Shown: piece after piece, positions 29,101 through 34,044 of the stretch | Position numbering within the stretch: the first letter of the stretch is position 1 | How the letters are laid out: the number at the start of each line of letters is the position of its first letter | Virus record (IMG/VR): IMGVR_UViG_3300008114_000086 | Location: 1-34,044 of that record | Reading direction: 5' to 3' (one strand) | Length of the DNA stretch: 34,044 nucleotides | Source: a virus | Translations under genes and position numbers: made by a program | The notes under the pieces: generated by a model | What the model saw: only the letters and a program-made list of their open reading frames with translations | Told to the model about the DNA's origin: nothing | Databases searched by the model: none

Positions 29101-31790
29101 AGATTAAACTCTTTACTGATAAAGTACAAACAGTATCAAATCTGCTATCTATCCTACTGAACATCAAAGACTACCGCATTATGACTGAGAACTATTTCCA
29201 AGACAAGGAGATGTTTGCTCAGTTAATTGAAAGGTTTACTCCTAAGGTAAACTTTGCGTGGCAGTATAACGGTGTTGCTAAGTACAATGGTTACTTGACT
29301 ATTCCTAACTCAGGACATAAACGCAGAAGTGTTAAGTTTGGTAACTATGCACCTAGCGAAATTTTGAACTTTGGACAAGGAGAGAAACCATTCCACAACA
29401 GATACAGAGAGACTAGTGTGTATCTTTCTTTGAAGACTTCTTTCAATCACCATCACTCTAATATCATAGATAACTCTAGGTATACAGCAGACAGTCACAA
29501 CAAGTCTTTACCTACCGATGTTGACGATAGCAGAACAACAAGAGCATACTATGGTTCTGTAAAAGTATACAGACCTAATCAGTATGGCCCGTTAACAAAC
29601 TTGCGTTATCTATCTACTGGATATTCAGTAGACATTGAAATCAATCCTAACAACAACTTAGGTCAGATTCAACAAACCTACTATCCTGCATTTGGTGGAG
29701 ACACATTTATCAATGCATTTGCTCTTAAACGTAAGCATGCTTTCTTCCGTCAGAATCTTGCAGGTAAGCCAGACGATATTCCTTTTAACTACTACTTGTT
29801 TCCTAACTTAGGATACCCTAGTTACTTCTACGGATTTAACGCAGCAGCGCAAGATCCCGAAGCGGTACTTGAAGCACAACTCGTTACTTTTCTAGGATTT
29901 TTTGTAGTTGTAGGAGCAATTGCTGGAGCCGCTGCTATTTGGGGCGATGGTATTGCTGCAGGTGAGATAGCATTAGAAGCTCTTACTGTAGGCATTAAGT
30001 TAGGTATTATGAATACCGTATCTGATTTGCTTTCTGCTACAAAGCCGTTTGTATTTCTAGATAGAGATGAGACTTTCTCTAACAACTGGTTAGGCATAGG
30101 TTCAGGCGGTACATACTTTTACTACAAGGGAATGGTTTACTTATTCTCTTATGGTCTTCCTATCTTTTTTGTTGAGTCTGACGTTAACGTAGATTTCCGT
30201 CATGGTAGAAATGATAAGGAAGAAAACTTCTATGGCGCCAAAGAACTTGGAGAGATTCCTGATGAATGGTTGCAAGAGGTAAACGTACCAATTAAGTATG
30301 ACAACTTCTACCACTACAATCCTACTTATTCAGTACAGAACATAATCAATCCAAACTTTGTATATAACGAGAACTATCCTGAACTATACTGTGAGACAGA
30401 CTTGTACAACCGAGTAATATACTCTGATGCAGCAGGTAAGTATGGTAAAGGTGATGCGTGGTTAAACTTTAGAAGAGGTAACTTCTATGACTTTCCTAAA
30501 ACTACAGGTAAGTTAATTGCTCTTAACGGAGTAGAGAATGGAAAAGTATATGCTCGTTTTGAGAACAATACTAAGGTCTACAATGCTATCATCACACTAG
30601 ACAGTAACAATCCTATTGCAATGGAGATTGGTAATGCTAGTATGTTTAATCAAAAACCTATTGAGATGTCTACAGCAGACATTGGATATTTAGGTACACA
30701 GCATAAGGCATTTGTTAAAACTACGCATGGTGGATTCTGGGTAGATGCTCGTAGAGGTCACGTATACCAAGTAACTAGCAATGGTATAGATGAGATTTCT
30801 TTGAGAGGTTCTATGCAGTGGTTTAAGGAGAATCTTCCTTTTAAGATTCTTAAGGACTTCCCTAACTTCCCGATAGACAATACATTTAAAGGTATTGGTA
30901 TCTCTTTAGGTTGGGATGAGCGTTTCCACAGATTGTTCTTAACTAAACTAGACTACAGATTAAAAGAACAGTACAAAGGATTAGTTACCTACGAGAATAA
31001 GAAACTATACTACAACGATACTGAGATTGAGTTTGGCGATTTAACTTACTTTGAAAACCACTCATTTACTATTTCTTATAGCGTTCTTATTAAGGCTTGG
31101 ATTTCTTTCCACTCTTTCCTTCCGAGTGCGTATGTGTCTTTTATAGACCATTTCCAAACTGCTACTCCTACTGGAACTTGGAATCACAACCTATCTCCTT
31201 TAACTTATCAAACTTACTACAATCGTTTTTATCCTTACATCATTGAGTACACGGTAAACAACGCACCAAACACTCATGTAGTAAACTCAGTAAGTTATAA
31301 CCAAGACATCCATAAGTACTATAATAGAAACGACTATTACTCTTTGGGTTCTTACAACGACAAGAATACTCCTAACTTTACTAAAGCTATAGTTTACAAC
31401 AAGGAACAAACCTCTGGATTAGTTAATCTAATTCCTCAACTTCCTAATGACGCTCGTCAAAGATTGTTGTATCCTAGAGTAAGCAGATTCGGTACTGAGG
31501 TACTTGTAACTAAGAGAGACCTTAGAAACACCTTCAATGGTTTCTGGGACTCTACCAACAACAAGGAAAACTTCCAAAGTCTGTTTAGCACTAAATGGGA
31601 AGACGTGAGCACTGACTACCCAATCGACAAGGTAATCAATCCTAAGTCTGTTATAACTACAACTCGTCTGACAGGCAAGCAAAAGATCCGTGCTACTTTC
31701 TGTAAGGTAAGACTTATCCAAGATAAGTTTAATCGTTATAAATTCATCAACAATCTACAACTAACACAAACCACTAACTCAGTAATATGA
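26199..31790 (+). CDS. Tail muzzle / stabilization protein (P22 gp10-like role)
   Basis: This 1863-residue protein is the largest in the window and matches the giant muzzle or 'stabilization' protein of Crassvirales. The start has GLNLDSINWQVEGSQLTWALNANI, and the end has FCKVRLIQDKFNRYKFINNLQ, both typical. Residues about 135-352 carry two related Cys-rich inserts (each with a DCNG turn) flanking a dense Cys cluster at 252-271. The central part is beta-rich with many Asn/Tyr. A hydrophobic Ala/Gly-rich stretch lies at about 1226-1270. It is predicted to close the tail tip and take part in genome ejection. The gene is coupled to the ring protein upstream and overlaps the next gene by ATGA. 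Confidence 0.85.
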   Translation: MEIKGNQNTKGLNLDSINWQVEGSQLTWALNANIMSHDGNTFTYTNEMSNQICVDFSSFKNGYRIVGLLNIIEQNKVVVFLVGPDGKGEIGTITNNGLDCVELDSVETDCGCAGGKVIKDNVVKATTTITSNSNSCFYGVVYQQIDDGTGNMVSNYDIRYVDCNGNRVSANTSSLIFKTRRQWYIDLGYPGYDTTPNGLDMIVSVVCFDPQATQEWMDELTNTYSYVSYFQHPNPLLNDTFPCTSTVTEKTCCTYDSVLIDECCQDCCQDCYTVTLETINPTVPSGTSTGQVVIEYTDCNGVVRGIETPENSFEGYGSFNMVKDSWRIIQRGTAGVDVRIVSEQLYSTGNCNPCLNPSPENCCLNFDIENPIYATYRVDQCETRVYFVDGKNAPRYLSLEFPLNRDACGESQDCGGKKLVTKKSCGELKIFPDTCHPKVTPTRVSNGGQLKAGTYQFAIAYTDEEGAELTDYFDFCQPIPIFEKKLTNLTDYQTNYSITVQIDHKANIFEYFNLVVAETIQGATTNYYLIGTYRVQQQYLTDSIVYTGEYKSTFSSASPLIRTPYYNTAGIVENQNDILMLADLEKEYQYNFQPFANKLKLQWETVKMPHGDKWDYSNPEIVHMFRTYQRDEVYAFGIKFKLKTGKYTEVFHIPGRAKNPALGDIDSIPTTSTDYFVEEGDCSDVAAPKEKWQVYNTAGQGQVFIPNSPTELEKQFSCAIFNDKRGEFAYWESKEKYPCNEEIWDTDAWGNALADQPIRFHKFPDSLVNHIHDGLHATGNAFPAFDNQSHIFPIGVRVDADIFNNLLNTLELANPADPDKPYYAKDIICGFELVYATRVGHKSVVAKGLLYDVGYYRTDEGSKEYYYPNYPFNDINWRGTNSHTDPYLRTSGDWYKKQDRRNKNEDTSEFNHFGFVNSNIVNYTHSRFTFHSPDTHFSYPKIGSELKLEALEIGSVLGHFVEVEEHSKIKLFTDKVQTVSNLLSILLNIKDYRIMTENYFQDKEMFAQLIERFTPKVNFAWQYNGVAKYNGYLTIPNSGHKRRSVKFGNYAPSEILNFGQGEKPFHNRYRETSVYLSLKTSFNHHHSNIIDNSRYTADSHNKSLPTDVDDSRTTRAYYGSVKVYRPNQYGPLTNLRYLSTGYSVDIEINPNNNLGQIQQTYYPAFGGDTFINAFALKRKHAFFRQNLAGKPDDIPFNYYLFPNLGYPSYFYGFNAAAQDPEAVLEAQLVTFLGFFVVVGAIAGAAAIWGDGIAAGEIALEALTVGIKLGIMNTVSDLLSATKPFVFLDRDETFSNNWLGIGSGGTYFYYKGMVYLFSYGLPIFFVESDVNVDFRHGRNDKEENFYGAKELGEIPDEWLQEVNVPIKYDNFYHYNPTYSVQNIINPNFVYNENYPELYCETDLYNRVIYSDAAGKYGKGDAWLNFRRGNFYDFPKTTGKLIALNGVENGKVYARFENNTKVYNAIITLDSNNPIAMEIGNASMFNQKPIEMSTADIGYLGTQHKAFVKTTHGGFWVDARRGHVYQVTSNGIDEISLRGSMQWFKENLPFKILKDFPNFPIDNTFKGIGISLGWDERFHRLFLTKLDYRLKEQYKGLVTYENKKLYYNDTEIEFGDLTYFENHSFTISYSVLIKAWISFHSFLPSAYVSFIDHFQTATPTGTWNHNLSPLTYQTYYNRFYPYIIEYTVNNAPNTHVVNSVSYNQDIHKYYNRNDYYSLGSYNDKNTPNFTKAIVYNKEQTSGLVNLIPQLPNDARQRLLYPRVSRFGTEVLVTKRDLRNTFNGFWDSTNNKENFQSLFSTKWEDVSTDYPIDKVINPKSVITTTRLTGKQKIRATFCKVRLIQDKFNRYKFINNLQLTQTTNSVI

Positions 31791-32164
31791 CACCTGATGT
31801 AATAAGCTCTATAAAACCTGAAGTGTACCTAGGGCAGTTTTTTAACTCACGGGATATCGTACATCTCGCACACTTGCAAACAACTTCTTATGCAGAGCAC
31901 AAGGCGTTAAATGAATATTATGATGGCTTACTACCACTAGTAGATGACATGATAGAAGTTTACTTTGGATGCTTAGGAAAGAGACTAAACATTAAGATAC
32001 CAAGTGCAGAATATATCAATGCAGAAACACATCTAAAACAGTTCAAAGACTATGTAAAGAAGCATAGGAATGTACTAGGTTCAGACCGCACAGACGTACA
32101 GAATATTTTAGATGAAATAATCGCTTTGATAAATAAGACATTATATTTGCTTACCTTAAGTTAA
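31787..32164 (+). CDS. Small helical protein after the muzzle gene
   Basis: This 125-residue protein is mostly helical with hydrophobic and acidic patches (LPLVDDMIEVYFGCLGKRLNIKIP; RTDVQNILDEIIALINKTLYLLTLS). Small helical proteins of this kind follow the muzzle gene in several crAss-like and jumbo phages. It starts within the muzzle stop (ATGA) and is likely co-produced with virion proteins. No catalytic motif is seen and the function is unknown. Confidence 0.65.
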   Translation: MTPDVISSIKPEVYLGQFFNSRDIVHLAHLQTTSYAEHKALNEYYDGLLPLVDDMIEVYFGCLGKRLNIKIPSAEYINAETHLKQFKDYVKKHRNVLGSDRTDVQNILDEIIALINKTLYLLTLS

Positions 32165-32177
32165 TCTTTAAAAATCA

Positions 32178-32420
32178 ATGAATAATTCTAGCCTCAAAGA
32201 GATGTACTATGCCAAGAAAGGCATGCAGATGAAGAAGGGTGGTAACTGGATTAAAAAAGCAGTTTCTAAAAACCCAGGATCTTTTACTGCACAAGCCAAG
32301 CGTGCAGGTATGAGTACAAGTGCTTTCCGTGAGAAAGTGTTGGCTAACAAAAGTAAGTTCTCTGGAACTACAGTTAAGAGAGCTAACTTAGCTAAGACAC
32401 TTTCTAAAATGAAGAAGTAA
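32178..32420 (+). CDS. Small basic virion-type protein (AKRAGMS motif)
   Basis: The protein has 80 residues, very rich in Lys. After an N-terminal YYAKKGMQMKKGGNWIKKAV segment it has the conserved run KNPGSFTAQAKRAGMSTSAF and then TTVKRANLAKTLSKMKK. I have seen this 'Kxxx GAxxxxAKxAGMS...F...V' pattern in many large phages and viruses as short basic virion or DNA-associated peptides. Packaging or DNA condensation inside the head is an inference. Its stop overlaps the next ATG (TAATG). Confidence 0.65.
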   Translation: MNNSSLKEMYYAKKGMQMKKGGNWIKKAVSKNPGSFTAQAKRAGMSTSAFREKVLANKSKFSGTTVKRANLAKTLSKMKK

Positions 32421-33649
32421 TGAAGTCATCTTTGTTTGAGCACTACAAAAAGAAATACGGTTCTGGTGGTAAGCTACCAGTACGTAAGACTGGTATGTGG
32501 TATCAAGACGGAGATGTAGTTGTTCCTTCTAACGAGATTACTATGAAGGGGCCTGAGGGAGAGAAAGATTACTTTGACTCTCCTATCTTAGGCATTGGAT
32601 TACTCTCAGGAGATACTCAGGTTATGGAGCCTGGCAAAGATTATTTGTTTCCTAACGATGAAGCAGTAGTTGAAAAGAAAATGCAGATGGGCGCAAAGAC
32701 TAAAGCAAAGGAGGTAACTCCAGAGCAAGAAGCCCGTCTAAGAAAGTATCTAAAGACTCCTCAGAGCAACGAGGCTAACTTACCTAACTGGTTAGATTTA
32801 TCTTCAGGTGCTACTAACTATGCACGTAGAAGAAATCAAATGACTACACAGGAGTTAATGGAAACTCCTGGAGACATATCAAACCAAGTTAAGAGTGCAT
32901 TTGATCAAGGTATCGAGTATTCTATAGATGCAGGAAACCAACTAGGTAGATTTAGTACACAAGGAGTATACAAACCTTTTGGAGAGAATAGTCTTCAAGA
33001 TATTTATAGTGGTCTTACTTTAAGTAAGTCTGGTAGAAACAACTCTTTAGTTATTAGTCCTACTCAACAACAAGTAGGTTTTAGAGGTAAGACAGGTAAT
33101 GTAAATTACAAAAGAAGTATGACTGACGATGAGACTATCTCTGAGTTAGCGTTTAACTTAAATGTATTACCAGAAGCTTTGAATTTATATGGACAAGGAA
33201 GTATTACCGATGCAGGTGTTGGTCGTACAACTGACGGACAGTTAATGTTTAATCCTCAGTACAAAGCACAAGCAGGTGTTAGAGGAACTGTAGGTCAACT
33301 AGACTACAATATGAGTGGCGCTTATGACCCACAACAGGGCTACTCCTACCAAGGAGATGCAGAACTAAACCTTCTTAAAGACAGACTAAGTCTAAGAGGT
33401 AATGTATCAGGAAGTGAGAAAGAAGGACTAGAGTCTTTATCAGCAGAAGCCAGAGCAAAACTTCTAAAGAACTTACAAGTAAGTGCTGGTTATAGTCAAT
33501 CAAAAAACAATCCTGCAAACTTTAATATTGGCTTAAGTTATAACAAAGCTTTCCAAGTAGGAGGAATGTCTATACCAGGAGTTAACGGAGTTATAGTATC
33601 TACTATGCCAACTACAATTAGAGATAGTTACAAAAAGAAAAAGAAATGA
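32420..33649 (+). CDS. Putative cargo/virion protein with beta-repeat C-terminus
   Basis: The protein has 409 residues. The N-terminal 100 residues contain TGMWYQDGDVVVPSNEITMKG, EKDYFDSPILGIGLLSGDT and MEPGKDYLFPNDEAVVEKKMQMG, a widely shared module in crAss-like and other giant-genome phages that I recall as virion-associated. The middle is polar and helical. Residues about 200-400 are repeated beta strands (LVISPTQQQVGFRGKTGNVNY; AGVRGTVGQLDYNMSGAYD; LSLRGNVSG; LQVSAGYSQS), like a beta-barrel or beta-sheet repeat. It may be injected cargo or a membrane-interacting ejection protein (inference). The last codon overlaps the next gene by ATGA. Confidence 0.6.
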   Translation: MKSSLFEHYKKKYGSGGKLPVRKTGMWYQDGDVVVPSNEITMKGPEGEKDYFDSPILGIGLLSGDTQVMEPGKDYLFPNDEAVVEKKMQMGAKTKAKEVTPEQEARLRKYLKTPQSNEANLPNWLDLSSGATNYARRRNQMTTQELMETPGDISNQVKSAFDQGIEYSIDAGNQLGRFSTQGVYKPFGENSLQDIYSGLTLSKSGRNNSLVISPTQQQVGFRGKTGNVNYKRSMTDDETISELAFNLNVLPEALNLYGQGSITDAGVGRTTDGQLMFNPQYKAQAGVRGTVGQLDYNMSGAYDPQQGYSYQGDAELNLLKDRLSLRGNVSGSEKEGLESLSAEARAKLLKNLQVSAGYSQSKNNPANFNIGLSYNKAFQVGGMSIPGVNGVIVSTMPTTIRDSYKKKKK

Positions 33650-34044
33650 AAAAGCAAATGATAAAAAGAGCAGATGGTTCTTACTCACAAAGAGGCCTTT
33701 GGGACAACATTCGCGCAAACCGTGGTAGTGGCAAAAAACCTACTGCACAAATGCTTAAACAAGAAAGAAAGATTAAAGCAAACATGGCTGATGGCGGTGT
33801 AAACAATCCTGGCTTTAAAGCATTGCCTGGTTATGTACAAGCAAAAATCAGAGCCAATATGCAAGAAGGAGGAATGACAGGTTCTCCTATTGTAGATATC
33901 ATCAACAACCAAAGTCAGATGCCTATGATGCAGATGGGAGGAACAATGCCTCAAACTTCTGCAGGTCAGTCTGTACTACAAGAAGCAATGGCAATGAGCA
34001 AGATGCAAGATGGCGGTAAAATGCCTAACAACATTGCACGTGCT
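33646..34044 (+). CDS. Gly-Gly-repeat virion-type protein, 3' partial
   Basis: The start ATG overlaps the previous stop (ATGA) and the frame is open to the window edge (133 codons seen). The N-terminus MKKQMIKRADGSYSQRGLWD then NIRANRGSGKKPTAQMLKQE is a conserved basic module I recall from large Bacteroidota phages. Short ADGG, QEGG, QMGG and QDGG units recur afterward, separated by Met-rich stretches. It forms a series with the two preceding genes and is likely another virion or cargo protein. Full length and C-terminal domain are outside the window. Confidence 0.65.
   Translation, partial: MKKQMIKRADGSYSQRGLWDNIRANRGSGKKPTAQMLKQERKIKANMADGGVNNPGFKALPGYVQAKIRANMQEGGMTGSPIVDIINNQSQMPMMQMGGTMPQTSAGQSVLQEAMAMSKMQDGGKMPNNIARA

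Noticed and set aside
1-34044. tRNA genes, CRISPR arrays, integrase, insertion sequences
   Set aside because: No cloverleaf-capable gaps, regularly spaced repeats, recombinase motifs or terminal inverted repeats were found; intergenic gaps are all about 150 bases or less.

Overview
This window looks like a late-gene segment of a tailed dsDNA phage of the crAss-like group (order Crassvirales) infecting a member of the Bacteroidota. Every supported gene is on the + strand and the genes are tightly packed, often with ATGA stop/start overlaps. The large terminase, portal, scaffold-like protein, HK97-type capsid protein, ring/adaptor proteins and very long muzzle protein occur in the order and sizes typical of that group. 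Three intergenic promoters match the Bacteroidota type (TTG, 19-20 nt, TAnnTTTG), and leaders are A-rich without Shine-Dalgarno sequences. The code appears standard: TAA, TAG and TGA all end genes. Family names are from recognition of the proteins by eye, not from database searches.

Region 1 (1-7845) is a lysis and secreted-protein module. It starts with a YkuD-like cell-wall enzyme cut by the window edge, a secreted HExxH protein, a holin-like membrane protein interrupted from its neighbours by a GIY-YIG homing endonuclease, and a small Ala/Pro-rich membrane protein. Mixed with these is an unusual set of proteins with Sec signal peptides: a cohesin/dockerin-like protein with a type IX-secretion-like C-terminus (broken by an in-frame stop and a frameshift), a CsgG-family lipoprotein, a Ser/Gly-rich protein with a beta-rich C-terminus, a second dockerin-bearing protein and a small secreted protein. 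Together they look like a phage-encoded cell-envelope or surface system and are the most novel part of the window. The region closes with a probable terminator.

Region 2 (7930-24250) is the packaging and head module: a winged-helix protein, an HU/IHF-like protein, a zinc-ribbon-like protein and three small proteins (one a small-terminase candidate) precede TerL, portal, scaffold candidate and major capsid protein. Connector, abundant structural, decoration and Cys-rich fibre proteins follow. Promoters lie before the first gene and before the scaffold/capsid genes. G/C-rich hairpin terminators follow the capsid gene, the second abundant structural gene and the decoration gene, which would tune down the less needed downstream genes. 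A strong terminator ends the module after the tail fibre.

Region 3 (24268-34044) has its own promoter and encodes the tail-knob set: a conserved tail protein, an HU-like small protein, a ring protein, the 1863-residue muzzle protein with Cys-rich inserted domains and a buried hydrophobic stretch, then small basic and Gly-Gly-rich virion or cargo proteins. The last gene is cut by the window end. No tRNA, CRISPR array, integrase or insertion sequence was seen, and no gene-free stretch exceeds about 150 bases.
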